Positions 24,256 to 34,080 of a stretch of 64,000 bases of DNA are shown here, piece after piece. Each line of letters begins with the position of its first letter. Positions within the stretch are counted from its first letter, which is position 1. A program made the translations under genes and the position numbers. The notes under the pieces were generated by a model. The model did not search any database. It was given only the letters and a program-made list of their open reading frames with translations, and was not told the origin of the DNA. Source of the DNA: Dromiciops gliroides (Eukaryota > Chordata > Mammalia > Microbiotheria > Microbiotheriidae); the NCBI RefSeq assembly GCF_019393635.1, contig NC_057861.1, forward strand, positions 662,840,232 to 662,904,231, in the 5' to 3' direction.

Positions 24256-24401
24256 GCGCTGAGGTTGTCATCTGAGCGACGGCAGAGCGTGGCAAACCGC
24301 CTGAAGCTTGACTGGTATAGCCGCGGTTCTTCACTCGTCTTCTGTCCGGTTAGATTGGGTAGCTTTTTAGAAAAACCTGTTTCGGATAGCAAAAGGAGAA
24401 G
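24256..24401 (+). promoter_or_regulatory. Retrocopy 5'UTR, CpG-bearing
   Basis: 146 nt carry CpGs in GAGCGACGG, GAGCGTGG, AACCGCC, GCCGCGG, CTCGTC and GTCCGG, a density rare elsewhere in the window. This fits 5'UTR copied from a parent gene with a CpG-island promoter and shows the cDNA reached or nearly reached the cap site. The promoter itself is not expected to be included. Confidence 0.6.
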
Positions 24402-27400
24402 ATGCCTGCCTCACAAATGCCAATGGGATATGGACATCCAGAGGGACATACAGATGTTTGTTTTGATGATTCTGGGAGTTGTATTGTAACTTGTGGAAGT
24501 GATGGAGATGTGAGAATTTGGAAAGACCTGGATGACGATGATCCGAAATCTATTAATGTTGGAGACAGGGCTTATTCATGTGCTTTAAAGAAAGGAAAAT
24601 TGGTTACCTCAGTATCTAACAATACTATTCAACTTCATACATTCCCTGATGAAGCTCCAGATGGCATACTGACTCGATTCACTACAAATGCAAACCATGT
24701 GGTCTTTAATAGAGATGGTGCTAAAATTGCTGCTGGATCTGGTGATTTTATGGTGAAAGTTGTGGATGTGATGGATAGTAGTCAACAGAAAACATTTCGA
24801 GGACATGATGCTCCTGTGTTAAGTGTTTCTTTTGATCCAAAGGACATCTTTCTGGCATCAGCAAGTTGTGATGGCTCAGTTAAAGTATGGCAAATCTCAG
24901 ATCAGACATGTGCTATTAGTTGGCCATTGCTACAAAAGTGCAACGATGTGATAAATGCAAAATCAATATGCAGACTTGCCTGGCAGCCAAAAAGTGGGAA
25001 GTTACTGGCAATTCCAGTAGGAAACACCATCAAACTATACAAAAGAGAAACTTGGAGAAATGAATTTGATCTTTCAGATGATATCATCACTCTGCCCCTC
25101 AATGTAGTAACCTGGTCTCCTTGTGAAAAATATTTGGCAGCAGGAAGTATAAATGGTTCTATTGTAGTTTGGAGTATGGAAACCAAAGACTGCGTGGAAA
25201 GGGTGAAACATGAGAAAGGTTATACAATTTGTGGCCTGGCGTGGCACCCTACTTCTAGGCAAATAGCATATACAGATGCTGAAGGAAACTTGGGACTGCT
25301 GGAGAATGTTTGTGATACAGATGGAACAAAGTCAAGTAGCAAAGTTTCTGGCATAGGAAACAAAGTTTACAATCATCTTTTTGATGATGATGATAGTGAG
25401 AATGCTGACAATGGTGATTTTTTAAATGAAAATAAGGAGTTCCAATTAACTCCAAAAGGAAGAACAGATTATGAAGATGATGAAGATGATGACGATGATC
25501 TTATGTTGGCTTCAGGTTACCCTAGACACAGAAATCACATCCTCGAAGATGATGACAGTTCAATTGAAGTTGCATTGAAGGAAAAAGGTTCTCATCATGA
25601 AAAAGAGGAGAAGGATGAGCAGTCAGGTAGCACGCATGCTATGCCACTTACAACTTCCCTAAGGCCATTTTATAATGGACCAATGCCATCTCCCCAGCAA
25701 AAGCCTTTCCAGTCTGGTTCTACACCCCCACATCTCATGCATCGATTCATGGTTTGGAATTCTATTGGAATTATTCGATGCTATAATGATGATCAGGACA
25801 GTGCTATAGATGTGGAATTTCACGATACATCCATACACCATGCAACACATTTGTCAAACACTTTGAATTATACAATTGCAGATCTTTCCCATGAAGCTAT
25901 TTTATTGGCATGTGAGAGTACCACAGAACTTGCAAGCAAACTCCATTGCCTGCATTTTAGTTCATGGGATTCAAGTAAAGAATGGACAGTAGACATGCCA
26001 CCAAATGAAGATATTAAAGCTATTTGTCTTGGTCAAGGATGGGCTGCTTCTGCCACCAGTGCCCTGCTCCTTCATATATTTTCTATAGGAGGTGTTCAGA
26101 AAGAGGTCTTCAGTCTTCCTGGCCCTGTTGTGTCAATGGCTGGACATGGAGAACAACTTTTGATTGCTTTCCACAGAGGTACTGGATTTGATGGAGATCA
26201 GTGCCTTGGAATTCAGCTGCTGGAGCTGGGGAAAAGGAAAAAGCAGGTTTTGCATGGAGACCCTCTTCCTCTTACAAGGAAATCTTATCTGGCATGGGTT
26301 GGGTTTTCAGCTAAAGGTACCCCTTGTTACGTGGATTCAGAGGGCATTGTACGAATGTTAAACAGAAGACTTGGCAATACATGGACTCCCATATGTAATA
26401 CAAAAGAACATTGCAAAGGAAAATCTGATCACTACTGGGTAGTTGGTATCCATGAAAACCCCCAGCAGCTAAGGTGCATTCCTTGTAAAGGGTCTCGTTT
26501 TCCTCCTACTCTTCCACGCCCTGCTGTAGCTATATTATCCTTTCAGCTTCCTTATTGTCAGATCGGAACAGAGAAAGGACAAATGGAGGAACAATTTTGG
26601 CGCTCAGTTATCTTTCACAATCACCTTGATTACTTATCTGAAAATGGCTATGAATATGAAGAAAGCACTAAAAATCAGGCAGTAAAAGAACAACAAGAAT
26701 TGTTAATGAAAATGTTTGCGCTTTCTTGTAAACTGGATCGAGAGTTTCGTTGTGTAGAGCTTGCTGAACTAATGACTCAAAATGCTGTGAATCTGGCCAT
26801 TAAATATGCTTCTCGCTCGAGGAGATTAATATTAGCCCAAAGGCTTAGTGAATTGGCTGTAGAGAAGGCAACAGAAGTGGCAGCATCCTTAAACGAGGAA
26901 GAGGAAGATTTCAGAAATAAACTGAATACCAGCAGCACTACAGAATGGAGTCAACCTAGCACTGTAAATCGCAAATTTGAAGAAAATAATTCTGAGGACA
27001 GTGAAGAAGCTGATGAAATAGAAGAAAAAACAGATCTACATAAGAATAAACAGAATCCATTTTGTAAAAGTGGAAGTTCAGCTGATGGGCCAGCTATCAA
27101 ATCAGTTACACCAGGCAATCAAGGACGAGTGAATCCCTTTAAGGTATCAGCCAGTGCAAAAGAATCAACTATTTCAGTAAATTCAACATCAAGTAACATT
27201 TTAGATAATATGAAGAAATTATCCAAGAAATCTACTGTGCCTAATCGAACTTCAACTAAGGAAAAATCTCCAGTTTTAAAGCCTCTGATTCCCAAACCAA
27301 AATCTAAGCAGGTACCAGCAACAAATTTTTTTCAGCTCTGTACTTCCCAAACAGATAAAATAGTGGAAGAGAAAGAAAATCCTGAAAATTCATTATCTGA

Positions 27401-27644
27401 AAGTCCAGCTATGTCTGCTCAAAATACTGAAAATGAAAGGCCAAAGACTGGATTTCAGATGTGGCTTGAAGAAAACAGAAGTGATATTTTGGCTGATCAT
27501 CCTAATTTATCACAGGAACCAGATATAATAAAAGAGGGAATAAATCGATTCAGAATGTTGTCAGATGAAGAAAGGAAGACATGGACCAACAAGGCCAAAG
27601 GAGGAGCTGCAAATGAAGCTGAAATGAAAACAGCCCAGCAATGA
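24402..27644 (+). CDS. WDHD1: WDHD1 (AND-1/Ctf4)-like protein from retrocopy, altered C-terminus
   Basis: WDHD1 is a replisome hub that links the CMG helicase to DNA polymerase alpha in the nucleus. The 1080-residue frame aligns from its first codon (MPASQMPMGYGHPEGHTDVC) with the vertebrate protein I remember, usually about 1130 residues. The N-terminal WD40 propeller is about residues 8-305 (GSDGDVRIW 32-40, SASCDGSVKVW 153-163, GSINGSIVVW 248-257). An acidic linker follows (EDDEDDDDD 358-366). The SepB/Mcl1-type second propeller runs about 420-720, helices about 725-830 (EEQFWRS...LSCKLDREF), a Ser/Lys-rich stretch about 840-1010, and an HMG box about 1013-1067 (RPKTGFQMWLEENRSDIL). The start has A at -3 (GAAGATGC). 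No internal stop occurs. The last residues after about 1070 diverge from the parent because of a frameshift. Whether it is transcribed cannot be told from sequence; it may be an unexpressed open pseudogene. Confidence 0.85.
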   Translation: MPASQMPMGYGHPEGHTDVCFDDSGSCIVTCGSDGDVRIWKDLDDDDPKSINVGDRAYSCALKKGKLVTSVSNNTIQLHTFPDEAPDGILTRFTTNANHVVFNRDGAKIAAGSGDFMVKVVDVMDSSQQKTFRGHDAPVLSVSFDPKDIFLASASCDGSVKVWQISDQTCAISWPLLQKCNDVINAKSICRLAWQPKSGKLLAIPVGNTIKLYKRETWRNEFDLSDDIITLPLNVVTWSPCEKYLAAGSINGSIVVWSMETKDCVERVKHEKGYTICGLAWHPTSRQIAYTDAEGNLGLLENVCDTDGTKSSSKVSGIGNKVYNHLFDDDDSENADNGDFLNENKEFQLTPKGRTDYEDDEDDDDDLMLASGYPRHRNHILEDDDSSIEVALKEKGSHHEKEEKDEQSGSTHAMPLTTSLRPFYNGPMPSPQQKPFQSGSTPPHLMHRFMVWNSIGIIRCYNDDQDSAIDVEFHDTSIHHATHLSNTLNYTIADLSHEAILLACESTTELASKLHCLHFSSWDSSKEWTVDMPPNEDIKAICLGQGWAASATSALLLHIFSIGGVQKEVFSLPGPVVSMAGHGEQLLIAFHRGTGFDGDQCLGIQLLELGKRKKQVLHGDPLPLTRKSYLAWVGFSAKGTPCYVDSEGIVRMLNRRLGNTWTPICNTKEHCKGKSDHYWVVGIHENPQQLRCIPCKGSRFPPTLPRPAVAILSFQLPYCQIGTEKGQMEEQFWRSVIFHNHLDYLSENGYEYEESTKNQAVKEQQELLMKMFALSCKLDREFRCVELAELMTQNAVNLAIKYASRSRRLILAQRLSELAVEKATEVAASLNEEEEDFRNKLNTSSTTEWSQPSTVNRKFEENNSEDSEEADEIEEKTDLHKNKQNPFCKSGSSADGPAIKSVTPGNQGRVNPFKVSASAKESTISVNSTSSNILDNMKKLSKKSTVPNRTSTKEKSPVLKPLIPKPKSKQVPATNFFQLCTSQTDKIVEEKENPENSLSESPAMSAQNTENERPKTGFQMWLEENRSDILADHPNLSQEPDIIKEGINRFRMLSDEERKTWTNKAKGGAANEAEMKTAQQ

Positions 27645-27765
27645 TAATACAAAACAGAAAAAACAAGAAAAACCAAAGGAGAATCTGAATTTGTCTAAAA
27701 AACGAAAACCCCTAGATATTTCTACCAATCAGAAACTATCAGCTTTTGCATTTAAGAAAGACTAA
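27626..27765 (+). pseudogene. Frameshifted WDHD1 C-terminal tail
   Basis: The open frame ends AEMKTAQQ at a TGA (27642-27644). The parent-like tail continues one nucleotide out of frame, where KENLNLSKKRKPLD and STNQKLSAFAFKKD can be read up to a TAA at 27763-27765. The shift lies between about 27626 and 27636, where the parent protein has a basic KKRKR-type cluster. It equals a net +1 (or -2) indel. The retrocopy product would lack that basic cluster and the conserved end. Confidence 0.88.
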
Positions 27766-28419
27766 CATAAAAAATTAACTGATCTTAAAAAAATAAATTT
27801 CTTTTCCATTATCAGCTTTGATTATGTTTTAGCTAAGCTACATGTGTTTAAGTGTGCAGACAGTAACTCCCTTCAAAATACTGTGATTCTATCTGTATTT
27901 GTTATTTCATATGTATAAAATGTTCTGTTTACTGTTCTATTTAATAAAATGTTACTATTTACTATTTACTCTGTCCATATGTGGAGAGCCATTTAGAACC
28001 ATTATGACTATTGGCATTGACCAAGATAAGTAGAATGAACCAATCTTTACTCAACACGAAATTAGTTCTAATTTGTTTTCCTGCCTTTTAAAGTCATTAT
28101 CAAAGGCTAAATGTCTCATAAACACCCTTTAGCAAATTATGTTTATTTTAATCACAAATAACAGGTATCACAGATCAATACAGATTTGACATTTGGCCTA
28201 TTAATTGTCCCTTTCAAAATGTGTTGACATAAAATGGTTTTCTTCAATTTTCCAGGACTTATTTGGCCATTTTCAGGGAGACATTGTTATGAATATGGAT
28301 GTTTTATGTATATAGGTGTTTGTTTATTGTCTTTAAGAGATTTCTTTATGTCCAACATTTTATGGTTTGTTTTTGTAGTTTATTTAAAATAATAAAACAG
28401 CATTTTTATGATTAAAAGA
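27766..28419 (+). other. Retrocopy 3'UTR with polyadenylation signals
   Basis: An AT-rich 3'UTR. AATAAA occurs at 27943-27948 and at 28391-28396. The second lies about 20 nt before the end of homology and is the one used by the mRNA that was copied. Confidence 0.75.
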
Positions 28420-28434
28420 AAATCAAGATAGTAG
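28420..28434 (+). repeat. Right target-site duplication of retrocopy
   Basis: AAATCAAGATAGTAG, identical to 24241-24255. Confidence 0.95.
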
Positions 28435-28465
28435 AAAATAGCAAAGAATATTTGAGCACTTTCCT

Positions 28466-28612
28466 TTTTTGGGGGGGCAGGGAAATGAGGGCCAAGTGAC
28501 TTGAACAGAGTCACCTAGCTAGTAACTGTCAATGTCTGAGGCTGGATTTGAACTCAGGTCCTCCTGAATCCAGGGACAGTACTTTATGCACTGTGGCACC
28601 TAGCTGCCCCCA
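28466..28612 (-). mobile_element. tRNA-derived SINE, antisense
   Basis: A reversed SINE with AAGTGACTTGAACAGAGTCA, GGCTGGATTTGAACTCAGGT and TGTGGCACCTAGCTGCCCCC at the right end. No clear duplication is visible. It lies 30 bp beyond the retrocopy's right duplication. Confidence 0.92.
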
Positions 28613-28879
28613 AATAAAAGCCATGGTCCATATGGGGAACGAACTCTGATCACCTTCCTTTCATTAAAATATCTGCTAATGATAAATTTAGGGAGACTAA
28701 AAATGATTATATACTATTAATAAATGAATTATTTTTAAAAAGTTATTCTCTTTTTACTTAATGATTTTTCAGTTTGTTCTGTTGCATGCATTTACAACTT
28801 ACAATAATGTGAGTAGCATGCACATTATATAATTTCTATCTTAGTAAATATTGATATATTACTAACATCAAAATGTCTT
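28613..28879. other. AT-rich spacer, no gene seen
   Basis: No recognisable element lies between the SINE and the L1 ORF1 remnant. Confidence 0.5.
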
Positions 28880-29857
28880 ATGCAAAGCCTCAAAGGGGAA
28901 GATGAATGGGTTTCAAGATCAAAAAGCGTTCTGTGAAAAGCTCAAAAATAATTTTAGAAATCAAATAAGAGAGATAGAAGAAAAATTGGGAAAAGAAATG
29001 AAAGTTATTCAAGAAAGAGTAAATAGCTTGTTAAAAGAAGGACAAAAATTGACTGAGGAAAACAATTCCTAAAAAAAAAATTCAATTGGCAAAAAGCTTA
29101 CTGAAGAAAATAATTCCTCAAAAATTAGAATTGGGCAGATGAAAGCTAACGACTCCATGAAACATCAGGAATGATTCAAACAGAGTCAAACTAATATAAA
29201 AATAGAAGAAAATTTAAAATTCCTCATTGGAAAAACAACTGACATGTTAAATAGATCCAGGTGAGACATTTTTTTTTTTTTTTTGCAGGACAATGAAGCT
29301 TAAGTGACTTGCCCAGGGTCACACAGCTAATAAGTGTCAACTCTCTGAGGCTGGATTTGAACTCAGGCCCACCTGAATCCAGGGCCAGTGCTTTATCCAC
29401 AACACCACATAACTGTCCCCCAGGTGAGACAATTTAAGAATCATTGGATTAACTGAAAGCATATTTAAAAAAAAAAACACACATCCTAGACAGCATATTT
29501 CAGGAAATTATCAAGGAAGAATGCCCCAATAGCCTACAACCAGAGGGTAAAATATTCATTAAAAAAATTCAACAATCACCCCCTGAAAAGGACCCCAAAA
29601 TAAAAACTACAAGGAATAGTCAAGCCAAATTCCACAATTATCACGTGAAGGAAAAAATACAGAAAATAATCAAAAAGAAAGAATTTAAATATCAAGGAAG
29701 ATCCACAGTAAGAATTATACAAGACCTGGCAGGTTTGTTCAAGTACAAGAATCAAAAGAAGCATAAAAAGGTGAAAAAGGAACAAAGTATTATTCAATAA
29801 GGTGAAACTATTTACATTCGTACATGGAAAGATGATACAATTCCCAAGAATTATAAG
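28880..29857 (+). mobile_element. L1 ORF1 remnant, broken
   Basis: Coiled-coil (GAGATAGAAGAAAAATTGGG, GAAATGAAAGTTATTCAAG) and RNA-binding segments (TTAAGAATCATTGGATTAAC, CCTAGACAGCATATTTCAGG, CAACAATCACCCCCTGAAAAGG) of ORF1 are recognisable but riddled with stops. The right end reads like the ORF1-ORF2 junction (ATTTACATTCGTACATGG). A SINE splits it. Confidence 0.82.
29269..29420 (-). mobile_element. tRNA-derived SINE inside L1, antisense
   Basis: Poly(T), then GCAGGACAATGAAGCTTAAG, CTTGCCCAGGGTCACACAGC and CACATAACTGTCCCC. The duplication CAGGTGAGACA is at 29258-29268 and 29421-29431. Confidence 0.94.
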
Positions 29858-29886
29858 TATCATCTTTCCATGTAGGAATGTAAATA
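29809..29886. repeat. Inverted repeat, 29-nt arms, 20-nt loop
   Basis: The left arm is 29809-29837 and the right arm 29858-29886, complementary at 28 of 29 positions (mismatch G against the complement of G at the CATTCGTAC / GTAGGAATG site). It forms where a sense L1 segment meets an antisense one. Confidence 0.93.
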
Positions 29887-30117
29887 CTTGAACATCAAAT
29901 TTTCTGTTCAGTTCTGGTCTTTTCATTGGGAGTTTTAAAGTCCCCTATTTTATTGAATCTCCATCTGTTCCTTTGAAAGTTTATACTCAGTTTTGCTGGA
30001 TATTTGATTCTTGGCTGCAATCAAAGTTCCTTTGCCTTCCAGAATATCATATTCTAAACCCTCCAATCCTTTAATGCTTTCAGTTAATCCAATGATTCTC
30101 AAATTGTCTCACCTGGG
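29858..30117 (-). mobile_element. Inverted L1 ORF1 segment
   Basis: In reverse it reads CAGGTGAGACAATTTGAGAA, TCATTGGATTAACTGAAAGC, then AAAGGATTGGAGGGTTTAGAATATG, CCAAGAATCAAATATCCAGC, AAAACTGAGTATAAACTTTC, the ORF1 C-terminal part. It shares the unusual ATTAACTGAAAGCAT with the sense copy at 29423-29465. At its right edge it also carries a dozen bases matching a SINE head (GGGGCAGTTAGGTG). Confidence 0.8.
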
Positions 30118-30124
30118 GGGCAGT

Positions 30125-32275
30125 TAGGTGAAACAATAATTCATAGAATCAATAATTTCATCAAAGAGAATAACAATAATGAGAAAACATACCAAAACTT
30201 AAGGGATGCAGCCAAAGCAATTCTTAGAGGAAATTTTATATCTGTAAATGCTTATATGAACAAAATAGAGAAGGATGAGATCAATGAATTAGTCATGCGA
30301 CTATAATAGCTAGAAATAACACAAATTACAAATACTCAATTAAATGCCAAATAAGAAATTCCAAAAATCCAAGGAGAGATTAATAAAATTGAATGTAAGA
30401 AAATATTGAATTAATAAATAAAACTAAGAGCAACTTTTTTAGGAAAATGCACAATAAAACAGATAAATTTTTGGTTGATTTGATTTTAAAAAAGAAAGAA
30501 GAAAACTAAATTACCACTGTAAAAATGCAAAGGGTGAAATCAGCACCAATGAAGAAGAAATAAATGCAATAATTGGTACCTGTTTTTCTCAGCTGTATGC
30601 CAATACATTTGAAAAGGTAAAGGAAAAAGATGAGTATTTACAAAAATATGTCAATTACTGAGATTAACAGAAGAAGAAATAAAATACTTAAATAAGCATA
30701 TGTTAGATAAAAAGAAATTGAAAAAGCTATCAATGAACTCCCTAAAGAAAAATCACCAGAGCCAGATGGATTTAATAGTGAATTCTACCAAACATTTAAA
30801 GAACAGGTACTTCCAATACTATATAAACTATGAGGGAAAGTAGGTGAAGAATGAGTCCTACCAAATTCTTTTATGTCATGAATGTTGTGTTGAGACATAA
30901 ACAAGAAAGAGCCAAAACAGAGAAAGAAAGTTATAGTCAAATTTCCCTAATGAATATTGAGGCAAAACAAAACCAAAACAGAAAAAACCACCTCAAATAA
31001 AACATTAGCAAAGAGATTACAGCAATATATCACCAGGATAATATACTATGACTAGGTGTGATTTATTGCAGTAATGTAGGGCTACTTCCATATAGGAAAA
31101 CTATCAACATAATTGACCAAGTCATTCACAAAAATAACCAAGATCATATGATTTTCTCAATAGATGCAGAGAAAGTTGTTGACAAAATACAGCCCCCATA
31201 CCTATTAAATACACTAGAAAGCATAGGAATAAATGGAGTTTTTCTTAAAATTAAAAACAGTATTTATAAAAAACACCAGTCAACATTAAAAGTAATGGGG
31301 ATAAGTTAAAAGTGTTCCAAATAAGTTTAGGAGTAAAGCAATGATGTATATTATCACTACCATTATTTTGTATTGTACTAGAAATGTTAGCTTTAGCAAT
31401 AAGAGAAGAAAAGAGAAATTGAAGGAATTAGAATAATTGAAAAGGAAACAAAACTATAACTCTGCAGATTATATGATGCTATACTTAAAGAATCCTAGAG
31501 ACTCAACTAACCAATACTTCTTGAAACAATTAACAACTTTAGCAATGTTGCAGGATATAAAATAAACCCACTTAAATCACCAACATATCTATATATGGCC
31601 AACCAAGCCCAGGAGCAAGAGATAGAGAAATTCCACTTAAAATAACTGCAGAGAATATAAAATCTTTTGGAGTCTACCTGCCAAGGCAAACCCAGGAACT
31701 ATATGAACACAATTACAAAACAATTTTCACACAAATAAAATCAAATCTCAGAAATTAGGTACAAAAATATTCATGGCAGATCTTTTTGTGGTGGCAAAGA
31801 ATTGGAAATTAAGAGGGTGCCCATCAATTGGGGATTGGTTAAACAAGTTGTGGTATATGAAAATAATAGAATACTATAGTACTATAAGAATTGATGAATA
31901 GACAAATTACAGAAACACATGGAAAGCTATACATGAACTCATGATTAGTGAAGTGAGAAGAACCAGGAGAACATTGTACACAGTGACAGCAACATTGTGT
32001 AATGATCAAACATGATAGACATTTCTTCACAACAATATAATTATCTGAGGCAATTCCAAAAGATTCAAGATTGAAAATGCTCTCACATCCAGAAAAAGAA
32101 CTATTGAGTCTGAAAGAAGATCAAAACATACTATTTAATGTGTTGTATAATTGCATATGTATAACCTATATCTTATTGCTTACCACCTCAGGGAGTGGGG
32201 GAGGGAGGAAAAGAGGGATATAATTTGCAACTCAAAACTTTAAATAAAAATGATTATTATTAAAATACATACTAT
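30125..32275 (+). mobile_element. L1 ORF2 remnant and 3' end
   Basis: ORF2 reverse transcriptase is recognisable in broken frames: 31058-31309 translates with HMIFSIDAEKVVDKIQ (motif A; usual form SIDAEKAFD) and NTLESIGI. The motif that is normally FADD appears as SADY near 31463. The region 31740-32240 is the ORF2 end and 3'UTR (TGGTGGCAAAGAATTGGAAA, CCCATCAATTGGGGATTGG, GAACCAGGAGAACATTGTAC). Many frameshifts; inactive. Confidence 0.88.
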
Positions 32276-32654
32276 TCTCACCATTGTTTTTTGTTTGTTT
32301 CTTCTTTCTTGTCTTTTTTCTTTTGTTCTGATTATTCTTTTACATCATGAATAATATGGAAATTTTTTAACAGAATCTTACAAATATTACTGAAATAATT
32401 TCTGAAACTTACTGCCTTAAGCAGAAAACAATATCTTCAGGGCTTTTACTCAAAGGTGACACAGCTTAGTTTGAGCTACTACAGCCTGAGGTCTATCTAT
32501 ATAGCCTTCAATAATCTCTAGTCCATGAGAACATATTGGGGGACTTTGACCACAGTGATGGTGTAAGTGCAGGAGGGATAAGGGTTTGAAGAGGAATATA
32601 TATCACCATGTTTTTATCTAGATTGATTCTGAAGGTAGTTCTAAATTCACTTCT
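32276..32654. other. Intergenic DNA, no gene seen
   Basis: T-rich left part, then unassigned sequence. Confidence 0.5.
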
Positions 32655-32905
32655 TCAGTTGTTTATCAGTCAGGTAAGACTCTTCTTGATCCCATTTGGG
32701 GTTTCCTTGTCAGAGCTACTAGAATGGTTTGACATTTCCTTTTCTAACTTATTTTACAAATGAGCAAACCTTGGTGAACAGGGAGTAGTGAATTGACTAG
32801 AGTCACACAGTTACTAAGTGTCTGAGGTTTGATTTGAATTCAGGAGGGTCATTCTTCATGAATCAAGGCTCAGCATTCTATCCACCTCACTCCCCCACTC
32901 TAAAA
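32655..32905 (-). mobile_element. Composite SINE (MAR1-like), antisense
   Basis: TCAGTTGTTTATCAGTCAGG, CTTGATCCCATTTGGGGTTTC, GTTTGACATTTCCTTTTC, CTAGAGTCACACAGTTACTAAG in the reversed order seen at 8.2 and 60.4 kb. It is more diverged. Confidence 0.8.
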
Positions 32906-32914
32906 TCACTAGCA

Positions 32915-34080
32915 GTAGTGGAGGGGCACAGACGCATCAAGTTTTTGACCACAGAGAATGAGATTTAAATCAGACATCTGCTTATGGGTAAAAGAGCAAG
33001 TGGGATCATGGTTACTTAAAGGCCAGGTGGGCTGACAATGAGCCTCTCTTTATATTGTACTACCTGGGACCCCCTGTAGTTTGGGATAGTGCATGCTAGA
33101 AGTAGTGCTCCACATTAAGAAGGAGTTAAAAGCCAAGAAATAGGCAGGTGAGATGAGCAGGCATAGAAAGCAGCAGACCATTGAAAATTTCTGTGATGGA
33201 AAGGTAGGTCAAAATACACCCTCAGAGGAAGATAATAAAAAAAAGTCAAGGCTCCTACACCCAAAGCTTCCAAGAAAAAATATGAATTGGTCTCAGGTCA
33301 TGGAGGTGCTCAAAAAGGACTTTGAAGATAAATTAAGAGAAGTAGAGGGAAAAGTAAGAGAGGTAGAGGAAAAAATAGAAAGAGAAATGAAAGTGATACA
33401 TGAGGGTCATGAAAAAAAGTCAACAGTTTGAAAAGCCATATTGGCTACATGGAAAAAGAGATACATAAACTGTCTGAAGAAAAGCATTGCTTAAGAACTA
33501 GGAAAGATCAAATAGAAGTTAATGACTTTAGGAGAAATCAAGAATCAATAAGGGAAATCCAAATGAATAAAAAAAAATAGAGGGAAATATGAAATATTTC
33601 CTTGGAAAAACAGCTGATTGGAAGGAAAATAGATACAGGAGAGATAATTTGAAAATCACTAGTCTACCTGAAAACCATGACCAAAAAACAGCTTAGACAT
33701 CATCTTCCAAGAAATTATCCAGGAAAATTGCCCTGATATTCTAGAAGCAGAAGGTAAAATGCAAATTGAAAGAATCCACCAATCACCTCCAGAAAGCAAT
33801 CCCAAAACGAAAACTTCCAGGAATATTGTAGCCAAATTCCAGAGATCCCAGGTCAAGGATAAAATATTGCAAGCAGCCAGAAAAAATGGAATTCAAGTAC
33901 TGTGGAACTACAGTTAGGATAACACAAGATATAGTTGCTTCTACCTTAAAGAATTGGAGGGCATGTAATATGATGTTTCAGAGGGCAAAGTAATTGGGAT
34001 TATAACCAAGAATCATGTACCCAGCAAAACTGAGTATAATTTTTTATGGAGGAAAAGTAGCACATGAGAAAAAAAGGAAA
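32915..34080 (+). mobile_element. L1 5'UTR end and ORF1, frameshifted
   Basis: ORF1 begins at 33153 (MSRHRKQQTIENF) after L1 5'UTR-like sequence. It stays open to 33431 through a Lys/Glu-rich coiled coil (KKDFEDKLREVEGKVREVEEKI), then breaks. The RNA-binding part continues at 33640-33890 in other frames (CTGAAAACCATGACCAAAAAAC, GCCCTGATATTCTAGAAGC, CAGGTCAAGGATAAAATATTGC). It ends near CCAGCAAAACTGAGTATAAT (34021-34040). No ORF2 follows. Confidence 0.88.

Larger units (their letters stand above)
24256..28419 (+). mobile_element. WDHD1: Processed WDHD1 retrocopy, full-length cDNA insertion
   Basis: This 4.16-kb block behaves as a reverse-transcribed WDHD1 mRNA moved by L1 machinery. It has a 5'UTR (24256-24401) with several CpGs, an intronless reading frame, and a 3'UTR with AATAAA at 28391-28396 about 15-20 nt before a short A-rich remnant (ATTAAAAG). 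An exact 15-bp duplication flanks it. The tail has shrunk to about 10 nt. Unlike its surroundings, the block holds no SINE, L1 piece or microsatellite. The multi-exon parent gene must lie elsewhere in the genome. Confidence 0.95.

Noticed and set aside
24265..24489. An upstream 74-codon ORF overlapping the WDHD1 start
   Set aside because: It is an out-of-frame reading across the 5'UTR and first codons; no conservation is expected.
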